Origin: Crocinitomicaceae bacterium
GTDB taxonomy: Bacteria; Bacteroidota; Bacteroidia; Flavobacteriales_D; Crocinitomicaceae
Direction of reading: 5' to 3'
Length of the DNA: 64,000 bases
Assembly (NCBI GenBank): GCA_016708105.1
Contig: JADJGJ010000001.1
Coordinates: 2,418,001-2,482,000 of the forward strand
Positions within the stretch are counted from its first letter, which is position 1; every line of letters begins with the position of its first letter. This document shows, in pieces, positions 43,691 to 54,600 of this stretch. Under the pieces are notes generated by a model. That model was not told the origin of the DNA and ran no database searches. It worked only from the letters and a program-made list of their open reading frames with translations. A program made the translations under genes and the position numbers.

Positions 43691-46207
43691 TTATTTAAAA
43701 AAAAGTTTAATTGTTTCACCGGAATTTGTTGTCAGCAAATATATCCCTGGTAAAAAATCATCCTTAATGTATATCTCGCAGCCATCAAATGATTCTTTTA
43801 GTACCAACCGCCCCGAGACATCACAGATCATATATTGTCCAAAACTATTAGTTGAATTTATTTTAGCCACAACTTCACCATTCATAATTACAGATGTGAA
43901 TACTAGTTCATCAACTACTTCCCCTAAACAATTAACTGCTGTAACATTAATAGAATCAGTTTTTTGACACCCATTCAAAGTAGTTGCAGTCGCATAATAA
44001 ATTCCTGTACTTGAAATTAATACAGAGTTTTCTTCAGAATTATCAAACCATACAATATTGTCGAAATTGCCTATTGCACTAATCGTAATTAAATCACCAA
44101 TACAAAAAAGTGTATCTGATGCTTCTAATTCAATTAACGGAAGCGCTAGATCAAAAAGCACATTGACCGAATCCTGATTGAAACATAGTCCAGCATTATT
44201 AACTGTAACGGTGTACCAACCTTCCACATCAACGTCAATCGATGGATTAGTAGATAAGTTTGACCAAACTAAATCATCAAATGAACCTGATGCGCTAAGA
44301 ACTATTGTATCTCCTTCACACGCCTGAAGCGTGTCGCTTCCTAAAGAAACTGAAGGATAAAGTATATCAGCATCGAGAAAGACTGAATCGTAGCTTGGAC
44401 ACAAACTCTGGATCGTACCTTCAACCAGGTACCAACCCGTATTATGTGCATAGAAACTGTTGCTAGTTTGTCCTGTGCTCCAGAGAATATCGTCGAATGT
44501 CCCGGATACTGATACAAGCGCTGAATCTCCCGCACAAATAGTAATGCTATCCAAAGAAATAACCACCTCAGCATTACTTATGAATTCAATATAGCCGATT
44601 AAGACACTATCTGATTCAGCATCATTTGAAACTTTCATATTAATTTCATATACCCCCGGTATATTTGATGTAAATACTGCTGAGTCATTGTCTTCAAAAA
44701 GAACTGATAACCCATCTGAATTCCACTCAACAGAATCAACCAATCCAATACTCTCATTATAAACTATTATGGGGGATCCTGCACATAAAATTGAATCGAT
44801 GTGGAATTCTTTGGCCTCGATAGGAGGATAAACAAGCCCCATAATTCCATCGTAAGTATTTACCATCGTCGTATAAGAAATACTTGGAAAATCAATGTGA
44901 TTTTTGATGCTTCCACCAATTGCAATTGAATGATCTTGAAAAACGTCAATACTTCTCAATTGATCGTAGGATGTACCTCCTTGATACGATGACCAAATTA
45001 AATTGAGCGAAGTATCCAAACAATAAAGTGCCAGATCATAGTATCCATTTCCGATTATAGTGTCTCCATCAATGAACAGCGAATCAGAAAAATACGCTGC
45101 AGCATAGAGTTTGCCTTCAACAACGTGAACGCTTTCAACCTTCCCATACGACGTGCAGGGAAAAGAATATGAGTCCAAAACTGTTCCAGACGTGTCAAGC
45201 TTTACAATCATACCATTATCGAGGTATGTTGCCGGGCTCGAAAATATTTCAGTTTGATATGTTGCAGTGCCTTTGTACAATCCACCCAGGTAAATCACAT
45301 TGTTCGCATCAATATCAATAGAAGATATATTATCAGAATAATTGCCCCCAAATCCTTCAACCCATACAAAATCTCCGTCTGAATTAATTTTCATGAGGCT
45401 AGACTGCCAAAAACTTGAATTCATAATGAGAGTATTACCAGGTGCAAACTCGCACACTCCATTATAATAACTCGTAACATAAATAAAATCATCCCTGCTA
45501 ATGATGTCGGTATGACTGATATCCCTAGTTGACTGTTGTTTGAGTGCCCAAATCACCTGACAGGCTGTATCCAATTTAACAATATATGAAGACTTTGTAT
45601 TGGGATACGTCAAACTATTAATTGTGTTGACTAGATTGATCCCGTCGAAATTAATAGAATCTTCAAACTCTCCAACAAAAAATAAATTTCCGTCATCATC
45701 AATTTCTGTTGCAAGAATTTGGTCATTACCTAACCCACCAAAAGACTTCAACCAAATAATATTACCATTTTTATCAAATTTAGAGATAAGCAAATCTTGT
45801 TCGCCTTTTGAGACTATCGTATCAGAACCAACAACCACCGTGTCCATAAAGTAGCCCATCAGATAGATATGGTCTCCATAAATCTCTATTGATGTTCCAT
45901 ACTCTGTATAATAACTCCCAAATCTTCGCACCCAAAGTAAATTGCCTTCCTTATCATGCTTTGTGAGAAAGGCATCCCTATCTCCAAATTCAGGTGGGGA
46001 TTGGGGGCTAGAAATTTCACCAAAGGTACCAGTTGACTTCACCCTTCCGGTAGAATAAATAGTCTCTTCCGTTGTGTCCACTTTAACTGTAAACACATAA
46101 TTATTTCCTGGTCCACTGACTCTATCAACCCAGTCCCATGTCTGAGATAAAACGCTTGATCTTATTAATATATAAAAAAACAAACTGAATCCAACTCTCA
46201 TTTTCAT
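43691..46207 (-). CDS. Large T9SS type A cargo protein with beta-propeller-like repeats, inside the O-antigen export operon
   Basis: An 838-residue protein with a signal peptide (cleavage probably after VLS, ~21). Residues ~30-460 contain SBBP-like beta-propeller repeats (recurring G-x-x-x-W-x-(R/K)-x-FGG and DxxxxIYLxGxF elements). A PKD/Ig-like segment follows (~475-550), then three ~75-residue repeats with a CxGDxxxxSxxGxFDxxxW pattern (~555-780). The C-terminal ~70 residues (GQYMICDVSGRLVLKESF ... GIYLLTTNSG) are a T9SS sorting domain. I chose ATG 46207. It sits 7 bp upstream of wzm on the same strand, so a surface protein is apparently co-expressed with the glycan exporter. Role unknown; possibly adhesive. 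Confidence 0.85.
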   Translation of the reverse strand: MKMRVGFSLFFYILIRSSVLSQTWDWVDRVSGPGNNYVFTVKVDTTEETIYSTGRVKSTGTFGEISSPQSPPEFGDRDAFLTKHDKEGNLLWVRRFGSYYTEYGTSIEIYGDHIYLMGYFMDTVVVGSDTIVSKGEQDLLISKFDKNGNIIWLKSFGGLGNDQILATEIDDDGNLFFVGEFEDSINFDGINLVNTINSLTYPNTKSSYIVKLDTACQVIWALKQQSTRDISHTDIISRDDFIYVTSYYNGVCEFAPGNTLIMNSSFWQSSLMKINSDGDFVWVEGFGGNYSDNISSIDIDANNVIYLGGLYKGTATYQTEIFSSPATYLDNGMIVKLDTSGTVLDSYSFPCTSYGKVESVHVVEGKLYAAAYFSDSLFIDGDTIIGNGYYDLALYCLDTSLNLIWSSYQGGTSYDQLRSIDVFQDHSIAIGGSIKNHIDFPSISYTTMVNTYDGIMGLVYPPIEAKEFHIDSILCAGSPIIVYNESIGLVDSVEWNSDGLSVLFEDNDSAVFTSNIPGVYEINMKVSNDAESDSVLIGYIEFISNAEVVISLDSITICAGDSALVSVSGTFDDILWSTGQTSNSFYAHNTGWYLVEGTIQSLCPSYDSVFLDADILYPSVSLGSDTLQACEGDTIVLSASGSFDDLVWSNLSTNPSIDVDVEGWYTVTVNNAGLCFNQDSVNVLFDLALPLIELEASDTLFCIGDLITISAIGNFDNIVWFDNSEENSVLISSTGIYYATATTLNGCQKTDSINVTAVNCLGEVVDELVFTSVIMNGEVVAKINSTNSFGQYMICDVSGRLVLKESFDGCEIYIKDDFLPGIYLLTTNSGETIKLFFK

Positions 46208-46398
46208 AGGCAAGATTTTCTTATACCCGAATACGTAAAGTTATTAAATATAGACATTTCTCAACTATTTAAACGAAATTTGATGAAAGTAATTATTCGA
46301 TTAAACTTGATAAACTTGGCGCTATAATTTCTTTAAATTTATCAGGTCATTACCAAACTAATTAGAAATCATTCTGTATTAACCTGGAATTAAAGAAT

Positions 46399-47169
46399 TT
46401 AAATTTTTGAATATATTTCATTATAGAGCTTATCCTCAGACGGGTAATTAATCAACACCGCTTTGTGCGGTCCATTATAAACAAATAAATTTCCAGCTGC
46501 AACCGCCGATGCTCCGGCTTCTACGACGGCCAATCTAAAATCACTTAGACCCGAAGCGCCTCCAAGTGCAATACAAGGGATGTTCACTGCACTTGTAATA
46601 CTTTCTATCAAATCAAAATCAAACCCTTTGGATGTACCTTCTCGATCAATGTTATGAATAATCAATTCACCTGCCCCATTCTCTTCCATTGATCTAGCAA
46701 AATTGACCGGTGACATTTTTTCGTTTTTTGTTCCAGATCTTGAGTAAACAGAATATTTGCCAAAAATATTCTTTCTAATATCCACGGAGATAACAAGACT
46801 CTGTGATCCGAAGGTATTTGCAATCCTAATCAAAGTCTCCCTACTTTTAAATGCCAATGAATTAACAATTATCTTTTCTACACCCGATTTTAATATTTCG
46901 GCAGCAGCATCAAAATCCTGAATTCCACCTCCATAGCTAAAAGGCATAAAAGCTTCTGACGATATATCTCGAATTAATGAAAAATTTGGTTGCTGCCCCT
47001 GTAGGCCAGCAGAAATATCAATCAGAGCTATTTCATCTACACCCTTTTCATTGAATATTTTTACAGTATTAATGGGATCACCAATATACCGAGGATTTGA
47101 AAAGTTAGTAGTCTTAACCAGTCGCCCTTCTTTTACCAGTAATATTGGAATAACCCTAATCCTCCGCAT
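46399..47169 (-). CDS. HisF-like cyclase subunit of a sugar amidotransferase system (WbuZ-like)
   Basis: A 256-residue (beta/alpha)8 protein of the HisF family: RVIPILLVKEGRLVKT at the start, FNEKGVDEIALIDISAG, PFSYGGGIQDFDAAAEIL, and GELIIHNIDREGTSKGFD with the catalytic Asp. True histidine HisF proteins read VIPCLDV at the N-terminus; here it is VIPILLV, as in the O-antigen paralogs. It follows a HisH-like gene and a WbuX-type amidotransferase, the trio that converts an acetamido to an acetamidino group on a surface sugar. HisF/HisH are thought to supply ammonia. Confidence 0.9.
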   Translation of the reverse strand: MRRIRVIPILLVKEGRLVKTTNFSNPRYIGDPINTVKIFNEKGVDEIALIDISAGLQGQQPNFSLIRDISSEAFMPFSYGGGIQDFDAAAEILKSGVEKIIVNSLAFKSRETLIRIANTFGSQSLVISVDIRKNIFGKYSVYSRSGTKNEKMSPVNFARSMEENGAGELIIHNIDREGTSKGFDFDLIESITSAVNIPCIALGGASGLSDFRLAVVEAGASAVAAGNLFVYNGPHKAVLINYPSEDKLYNEIYSKI

Positions 47170-47171
47170 GC

Positions 47172-47786
47172 TTATAATGAGGTAAATTGTTTAAGAAGTT
47201 CTTGACCAAATTTATGACTTTTTTCCGGGTGAAACTGAACAGCGAACAAATTGTCTTTTGCCAGACCACAAGCGAATTCATTTCCATAATTTGCTGTTAA
47301 AATTACGTCGCTTTGATTATTTGCTCTAACAAAATATGAATGAACAAAGTAGAATCTTTGACCTGTAAGGTGATAATCGACCAATTCGTTTTGATGTTTG
47401 ACCTTTACCTCGGCCCATCCCATGTGTGGTATTTTGAGTGGCAATGGAATATCTTGTTTGGTAAACTTGATTGTCTGAGCATCAAACCATGAAAGACCAG
47501 ATTTAATCCCTTCTTCACTACCCTTTGTCATTAATTGCATTCCAAGACAAATTCCTAGAAAAGGCACCTTGTCAATAAATGCTTTTTTTTTCAGGATTTC
47601 TATTAAATTCCTTTCCTCAAGGTTTTGCATTCCATAATCAAAGGCTCCTACTCCTGGCAATATTAGCCTTTCAGCTTGGTCGATAATTTTTTGATCACTT
47701 GTAACGATTGCTTGCTTACCAATACGCTTCAACATGTTCACGATTGAACCCGAATTACCTGCGCCATAGTCAATAATAACAACCAT
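47172..47786 (-). CDS. HisH-like glutamine amidotransferase (WbuY-like)
   Basis: A 204-residue class I glutamine amidotransferase. The catalytic triad is visible: nucleophile elbow FLGICLGMQLM (Cys near residue 80), and the His/Glu pair in FAVQFHPEKSHKFG near 185. The N-terminus VVIIDYGAGNSGSIVNML is HisH-like. It would release ammonia from glutamine and channel it to its HisF-like partner, 2 bp downstream. It starts directly after the WbuX stop with no gap. Confidence 0.92.
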   Translation of the reverse strand: MVVIIDYGAGNSGSIVNMLKRIGKQAIVTSDQKIIDQAERLILPGVGAFDYGMQNLEERNLIEILKKKAFIDKVPFLGICLGMQLMTKGSEEGIKSGLSWFDAQTIKFTKQDIPLPLKIPHMGWAEVKVKHQNELVDYHLTGQRFYFVHSYFVRANNQSDVILTANYGNEFACGLAKDNLFAVQFHPEKSHKFGQELLKQFTSL

Positions 47787-48926
47787 TTATTTTTTTCTAA
47801 TAAGCTTGTATAACGGTTTTAATACACGTAAAATTAATGGTTGCTTTTTCCATGTCGTTTTTACGTAAGAGGCAAATTCTAGATGAGATCTCGCAGGTGC
47901 ATTGAGATAGTCAGAAAATTCCTTTTCTGTAAACCCTAATTTCTTTAAAACAAACTCTTTATCTTCCTCGATTTTTTTCACATCATAATCACTAGAAGAC
48001 AATTCCTTCAATGCATTTTCTCTCGTAATTTGCCCACTACAAATCAGCGATGATAAATGCGCTTTTCTTTTGTCTATACCAAATTTAGTTGGGAGAATAA
48101 AACCCTGATAAAACCTAGTAAAGATAGATTCGTAGTGTTTTCCCCCGTAATCCCTCCATCCTAATTCGCGCTGAATAATTTCCTTAGCCTCGTTCTTAGA
48201 ATAATTGAGGTAATTTAACGGTGAAACAGAATTTATTTTGTAAATGTGAGTAAAATAAAGGAATCTATAGTGGCTGAGGTATGGGAAAGTCCTTAGCTTC
48301 TTCTGTCCATATTGTTTATGAATGTCCTTAATATTCAACCAATCAGTCTTACGATGTACCCAATGCGATGGAAGAATAGCTTCAGTGGTAATGTTGGTTC
48401 CACTAAGTATAAAATGTATTTGATTTTTCTTCGCAACATTATAAAGGGTTGCAAGAATGGCATGATCGGTTATCGCTTCAATATCCACGACATTTGCTTT
48501 AAAATATGCTAATTGAATATCCTTGAATTCATCCCAATCGACAACGTAAGTTATTAAATCAAAACCTAAATTGGTTACAATGTTTTCAATATTTTGGACT
48601 GCCAACTCGGAATTCCATCCATTATCAAAATGAACTAAAAGTGGGTTCAGTCCATGCTTTTTTGCGATCCAAGCAACATAAGTACTATCAACGCCTCCGC
48701 TTACGCCGAGAATGGAATCATATTTTCCTCTTCTCGCTGTTTTAATTCTTTTAAATATCAAATCCAGCTTTTCCTGGGCTTCAACTCCACCTATCAATCC
48801 AATTCTTGCCTTTTCATAGTACTCATGACAGTGATTGCAAATCCCATTAGAATCAATATAAATATCCGGATCATCTCTCTGATCAAGAATGCACTTTCTG
48901 CAAGATTTAAATTGAACTGTGTCCAT
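47787..48926 (-). CDS. N-acetyl sugar amidotransferase (WbuX/PseA-like)
   Basis: A 379-residue PP-loop (adenine nucleotide alpha hydrolase) enzyme. A four-Cys zinc-binding-like N-terminus (CRKCILDQ ... GICNHCHEY) precedes the PP-loop SILGVSGGVDSTYVAW near residues 77-92. This is the layout of N-acetyl sugar amidotransferases, which adenylate an acetamido group and replace oxygen with ammonia to give an acetamidino sugar. The HisH and HisF partners follow without gaps. It is the first gene of this minus-strand run; a candidate -7 box lies at 49001-49008. The precise sugar (a ManNAc-derived uronic acid, FucNAc or nonulosonate) cannot be told. Confidence 0.92.
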   Translation of the reverse strand: MDTVQFKSCRKCILDQRDDPDIYIDSNGICNHCHEYYEKARIGLIGGVEAQEKLDLIFKRIKTARRGKYDSILGVSGGVDSTYVAWIAKKHGLNPLLVHFDNGWNSELAVQNIENIVTNLGFDLITYVVDWDEFKDIQLAYFKANVVDIEAITDHAILATLYNVAKKNQIHFILSGTNITTEAILPSHWVHRKTDWLNIKDIHKQYGQKKLRTFPYLSHYRFLYFTHIYKINSVSPLNYLNYSKNEAKEIIQRELGWRDYGGKHYESIFTRFYQGFILPTKFGIDKRKAHLSSLICSGQITRENALKELSSSDYDVKKIEEDKEFVLKKLGFTEKEFSDYLNAPARSHLEFASYVKTTWKKQPLILRVLKPLYKLIRKK

Positions 48927-49000
48927 ATTTTATATCTGTCAACGTTGATAACTTAGTCATGAAGAAAAGTTATTAATCATAGCGCTGACCATGAATTAGT

Positions 49001-49008
49001 CAAAGGTA
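49001..49008 (-). promoter_or_regulatory. Candidate -7 box upstream of the amidotransferase operon
   Basis: The minus strand reads TACCTTTG, an exact TAnnTTTG match, 75 bp upstream of the start at 48926. No -33 element at proper spacing is clear. It could drive the long minus-strand glycan operon. Confidence 0.45.
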
Positions 49009-49159
49009 GTAATTTTGTCAACTTCCTTCATTAAATTTAGAATCAATTACAAGTCTTTTGGTTATACCTTACACGCTTATTTTATTGCCGTAATCGCAAA
49101 AACATTTACCTAATTTTCACAATTAAAGTTTACAAAGTGACCTATGATGTCTGATTTAT

Positions 49160-51541
49160 TTAGCTCTCAGTTGAATCGTGATAAGTACTTCCATAGCCAT
49201 ACCCATATCCATATGAATATCCATAGTTGTACTTATATATGTATTTTGAATAGTAGTAATTCAACCTACGTTGTTTGACACCATTCAGAACAATACCCTT
49301 TTCTTTTATGTTTAATTTTTCCAATATCTCCTCAATTAAACTGACTCCTTTTTTTCGTAATACTTTTGTATTAGCTACAACCATGAATATATCTGCATGT
49401 ACAGAAAGGGTTAACGCATCATTCAATAATCCAAATGGAGGTGTGTCGATGATAACAAAATCGTATTCACTCTTAACTCGTTCAAATAATTGATCGATTT
49501 GCAATTTAAGTACTAATTCAGAAGGGTTTGGAGCAATTGGACCTGCAGAGATTATATCCAAATTCTGTATTCCCGGATTTCTAATTATTTCATTGAAACC
49601 TGATTTTCCAATAAGGCACGACGTTACCCCTATTTCGTTGGATATTTGAAACATTTTATGAATCTTAGGCTTATGTAAATCAAAATCCAGCAGAAGAACT
49701 TTCTTGTCAGACCTGGCTAATATCGTCGCAAGATTGACTGATGTAAAAGTTTTGCCTTCTCCTGGAAAAAAAGAAGAAATGAGTATCGTTTTTGATTTCT
49801 GCACATCGGCAGCCAAAAAAGACAGATTCGTTCTGATAGTCCTAAAACTTTCAGTAAGTTGGGACTTAGGGTTACTATCTACAGAGATTGAATAAGGCTG
49901 CATTTGTGACACATGAGGTACCCCTCCGATGAGGCTAAGATTTGTTATTTCGGACAACTCCTTGACCGTTTCAATTTTATCAAAGAAAAATGTACGCAAA
50001 AAGGCTATTACAAGCGCAAGAATTAATCCAGCGAGCAATGCCGTTGTTTTAATCTTTGTTTTATCCGGTCTAACAACTCCCAGGGATCTGGTTTCTTCAA
50101 TGATTCTCACTTGCGGAATAATACCTGCTCTGGTGATTAAGGTATTCGTTTTCTTTTCTAAAAGATATAAATACATTTTGTTATTCACATCCAGCTCACG
50201 CTGGATATTCATGATATCTTGTGCAGATTTTGGGAGTTCGACAATTTTACCTCTATAATTACTCAACTCTTCATTTAAAAGTTCAATTTTTGAGATTATA
50301 GCAACCCGAAGATTCGAGAGGTAGAGTTTCACATCTCCTTTAAGTATTTGTATTTCTTTTCTCAAATTTTTATATCCAGTATTGTCCTCAGAGATTTGAG
50401 TCCTAAGAGTTTCCAATTTACTTTGCTTCATTCTCAATTCTGTTAACAAATCTGCAAGATTATTATCTGCCTTTTCTATATAGAAATACGGAGGTATTGT
50501 CCGGTCTTCATTTTCAGAACTCAAATACTTTTCAAGCAATGCAATAGAAGCTCTTTGTTCTTCAAATTCTCGAATTGCTTTATTAATTTCAAAGTATTCA
50601 ACGAAGTACTGGCTGCTCTCCCGATCAATATCAAGTATAGCGTTGTTTTCTTTATAGTTTAAAATACTTGCTTCTTTTTCTTCAATAAATTGACGAACTG
50701 TATCAATTTGCTTTTGAATATTGTCAAGGGTATTCTGATTGACTTCAAGTTGAATTCTTTTGGAGTAGTCAACGTAAGTATTGCAAAGTGTATCGAGAAA
50801 GGCCGTTCCGCGGTTTGCAATTTCATCCGTTACTGACACATTCAAAATACTTGTAAATTCAATATTTTCTACTTGAATATTAGACTGGTATTTGGCAATC
50901 AAGTAATCTCTTGTGTGGACAACAATTTCATACTTTGACTTTTTAATAATATCAAGTCCATCATCATCAAACCCATAAAGTTTGTTAAGTGTAACGTGAA
51001 AGTGATCAGTCTTCAATTGTCTTTCAAACTCACCGGTATACTCTTCCTGGTTTCCATCCAATTCATAGATTAACTCATACCGATTCTCATCTAGAATTTC
51101 AATGCTAATCGGAATTTCAAATATTTTAGGATCCGAGACCACTACGTCACAATTAAACGGGAGAGTAAAATACACCTCTTGACGTCGTAATCTACCCACA
51201 ATGAATTGTGAAACTTCAAGATCCATTTTATCAATCACCTCTCCTATTAGTCCTCTTGATTGGAGTATTCGTATCTGATTTTGTATGTCGGTATAAGTTG
51301 AGTAGGCTCCCAATCCTTGGTATATCTGATCTTGATAATCATATGTTTCGTTTGACTTCAACAACAGTTGTGCCTCTGCTCCATAAATATCAGTGAGACG
51401 ATAAGTATATATATAGCCAATTATATAGGCAGTAAGTGGAATTAAAAAGATTATTGTCAAGTTCTTGATGAAAATTCTGCCTATCATCATCAAATCCTTG
51501 GTTTCGATAAGAGTATTTTTATGCTTCTGATTAATATTCAT
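49160..51541 (-). CDS. Wzc-like polysaccharide co-polymerase / tyrosine autokinase
   Basis: A 793-residue inner-membrane protein. A cytoplasmic start and first TM (~28-50) lead to a Wzz-type periplasmic domain with long coiled coils (~260-480). A second TM follows (~505-525), then a C-terminal BY-kinase domain with Walker A SSFFPGEGKTFTSVNLA near 590, Walker A' VLLLDFDLHKP near 620 and Walker B FVIIDTPPFG near 695. The last ~30 residues form a Tyr-rich tail with repeated YG units, the autophosphorylation cluster. Such kinases control chain length and export of surface polysaccharide. It is monocistronic and divergent from the LamG/T9SS gene. Confidence 0.93.
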   Translation of the reverse strand: MNINQKHKNTLIETKDLMMIGRIFIKNLTIIFLIPLTAYIIGYIYTYRLTDIYGAEAQLLLKSNETYDYQDQIYQGLGAYSTYTDIQNQIRILQSRGLIGEVIDKMDLEVSQFIVGRLRRQEVYFTLPFNCDVVVSDPKIFEIPISIEILDENRYELIYELDGNQEEYTGEFERQLKTDHFHVTLNKLYGFDDDGLDIIKKSKYEIVVHTRDYLIAKYQSNIQVENIEFTSILNVSVTDEIANRGTAFLDTLCNTYVDYSKRIQLEVNQNTLDNIQKQIDTVRQFIEEKEASILNYKENNAILDIDRESSQYFVEYFEINKAIREFEEQRASIALLEKYLSSENEDRTIPPYFYIEKADNNLADLLTELRMKQSKLETLRTQISEDNTGYKNLRKEIQILKGDVKLYLSNLRVAIISKIELLNEELSNYRGKIVELPKSAQDIMNIQRELDVNNKMYLYLLEKKTNTLITRAGIIPQVRIIEETRSLGVVRPDKTKIKTTALLAGLILALVIAFLRTFFFDKIETVKELSEITNLSLIGGVPHVSQMQPYSISVDSNPKSQLTESFRTIRTNLSFLAADVQKSKTILISSFFPGEGKTFTSVNLATILARSDKKVLLLDFDLHKPKIHKMFQISNEIGVTSCLIGKSGFNEIIRNPGIQNLDIISAGPIAPNPSELVLKLQIDQLFERVKSEYDFVIIDTPPFGLLNDALTLSVHADIFMVVANTKVLRKKGVSLIEEILEKLNIKEKGIVLNGVKQRRLNYYYSKYIYKYNYGYSYGYGYGYGSTYHDSTES

Positions 51542-51608
51542 TTATATTGCGGAGACTTTTTGGTGGATTTACGTTCGAGTGCCGAAAATGTTACGTTGGG
51601 AAAAAAAG

Positions 51609-51641
51609 TTTTGCACTGTCCCAATTTTACCATTATATTTA
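51609..51641 (+). promoter_or_regulatory. Candidate promoter for the LamG/T9SS - PID micro-substrate operon
   Basis: TTTTG at 51609-51613 and TATATTTA at 51634-51641 are 20 bp apart, matching the Bacteroidota -33/-7 architecture with one mismatch in the last base of the -7 box. The ATG follows at 51669. Confidence 0.55.
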
Positions 51642-51668
51642 CTCACACGAGTTAAACATATACTTATT

Positions 51669-54600
51669 ATGAGATTTATTTACAACCGCCAGTTACTTTG
51701 TCAAATGCTAGTTACTACTTGTTTGACTTGTATTATTGTTATTAGTACTACTGGCTATTCTCAAACTGGGGCAGGAGGAGTTGGAAATTCCTCGACACTT
51801 CCTCTATGGTTCGACGCAAATGAACTTAACCTTTCAACCGGTAGTCAAGTGTATCAATTCGATGACATATCTGGAAATAGCAACCATCTAACGCAGACGA
51901 CTTCAACTCGTCGCCCCATCTTCAATGAAACCGGGTTAAATGGGTTGCCTGTTGTAACTTTTGATGGAGTTAACGATTATCTTACCAGAGGAGCAACTTC
52001 AGGTCTTGATGGCTCCAACCTAACTTATTTCGTTGTTTTTCAAAGAACATTAAACACTAACAGTTGTTTAATTGATGTTGGCTATACAGGTTACTTGTCA
52101 AAATGGAGTACTTATTCGTTATCAAACAATCGTCTTGTTAGTATCCATCGAAGCCCAGACAAGTTTGTTTATCACATTGATGGTGGGTCTCCAACATTTA
52201 TTTCTGCTCATATAACACCAACCAACCTCAAACAATATCGTCAAGGTACTCTCCAACAGAGTTTAAATGCCACATATACGGCTGGTGTTGGACATAATTT
52301 GATAAGAGTAGGTGCATACAACTACAACTTGTCACCAGGGTATTATTTAAACGGCTTCATTGCCGAAATCATTGTGTTTAACACTGCTCTGAATAACTTG
52401 GAAAGAGTTATTGTTGAAAATTATCTAGGTACTAAATATGGTATGGCAGTTCCGTCAGATTTTTACGCTTACGAATCAACACACAATATCGGTTTGATAG
52501 GCATAGGCGACAATGGTCCTAATACACAAACTACAGCTCAGGGCTACGGAATACTAGGCCTTTCAGGAGCAACTGGAATGTCAGATAATGAATACTTAAT
52601 GATTGCGCACACAAATGATGATTTGACTGACTTCACGACAACAGGTCTACCGCCTAGTTTACCCGGATATCAGTATTTTACCAGAACTTGGAGAGTCGGT
52701 GAAACTGGTGATGTTGGAAACGTGACTTTAACGTTTGACTTGAGTGGTGGAAATAATTTTGGAAATTCTTCCAGCTATAACTTATTGGTTGATAGTGATG
52801 ACGATTTTACCAATGCAACAATTATAGCCGGTACGTACAATGGACTTAATCAAACTGTGTCGTTTACAGTCGATTTAAACGACGGTGAGTATTTTACGTT
52901 GTGTGGCCTTGAGGAAATTTTAGAAATTCACTCAATTACTTCTGATGTGTGGAGTAACCCTGCTACTTGGGATTGCGGCTGTATACCCGGGCCAAACGAT
53001 CTTGTATATATTGACCCTTTTAATACTGTGACTGTGGACATTGATGCAGAAACTGACTATTTATCAGTAGAACCCAACGCCACATTAGAGATGTTATCAC
53101 CAGTTACTCTAAGTATCCGCGGAGATTGGGATATAGTAGGTAGTATCAATTTTACGGATGGAGAAGTGGCGATGGTCGGAAGTACTGATCAATACGTTGA
53201 TGCAGGTGGAAATAATGTAGCATTCCATGATATTGAAATCAACAATTCAGGCAGCGCCACTGTGACCTTTTACTTCAGTGAGTACACACTCAATGGTACT
53301 TTAACCTTGACGGAAGGGACACTAGATTTAACCGATCCTGGAACATCATTTATTATCAATTCCACTTCTGCCTCTGATGGAGGAAGAATTGGTGCTATTT
53401 TGGGTTCTTCATCTATTAATGGTGAGGTAAGCGTTCGTAGATTTATCCCAGCCGGTGCTGCCGACTGGAGAGATATTTGCTCGCCAGTTATTGGGTCAAC
53501 ATTTGTAGACTGGGATCCTGATCTAGCCATGAGTGGTCCTTCATTCCCTGATGGATGCGCTAGCGGAGGAGGTGATCCTTGTTACAAATCTGTTCGCTAC
53601 ACTATTAATGGGACAGAAAATTATGTATTGAATGTGAATGATCCAATTACAAATAGTAAGGGCTATTATTTATTTATGGGTGATGACCTCACGTCTTTCA
53701 GTGGAACGACATTAACAAGCACAGGAACAATTAATGGTCAATCTGATGTCGTAAAAGCTCTTACAACTGGGTGGTACTCTTTAGGTAATCCATTCGTTTC
53801 GCAAATTCTATTTTCGGCAGCGACTCGAACAAGTAACGTGGGGAATTATTTCTATGTCTATGACCACACCATTGGTGACTATCAATACTATGATGGCAGT
53901 ACCGGTTTAGGCAGTATTCCTGAATTCGATAATGGGTTATTAGCTACAGGACAAGGATTTTGGGTCTATTTAAGTGGCGCTGGTACTCTTACCTTTCACC
54001 AATCTGACAAAACATCTCAAACCGCCACCTACATCCGCAGCTCTGAACTGGAAGCAGCTGACCATTCATTGTATGTTATATTGAAACAAGAAGGAACCAC
54101 CTATCAAACCAGCGTGATGTTTGAAGCTTCTGATTTTAGTTCTGATGGGGCTGATAGTTTAGTTGACATGATGTATTTAGAAACTGGACATGAGAAGGCG
54201 CCGAGAATGTATGTGGAGTATCCGCAATACCAAATCCGCAAAAACTTTATTCAGAATGATCAACGTAACAAGTCGTTTGACTTGATGAATAAAATTAAAG
54301 CAGAAGGGTATTATACTTTATCATTGAATAATGTAGAAAATTTTGCTGATTATCGCTCTGTGCTGGTATATGATAAAATGACCGGTGAATTTATTGACCT
54401 CACGAAAGAACAACAATACGTATTCTACAGCGAGGTATATGAAGGATCAAGATTCACCATCATCTTCACTAACCTTGAACTTGTTCAGGCGTCATCAGTA
54501 GAGTCGTTAACTATCAATGAGTCAGGTGACGATCAAAATGAAAGTATCAGTATTTCTCAAATGGGACATGTGTTCGACCTAAATGTGAGTGAAGCATTAT

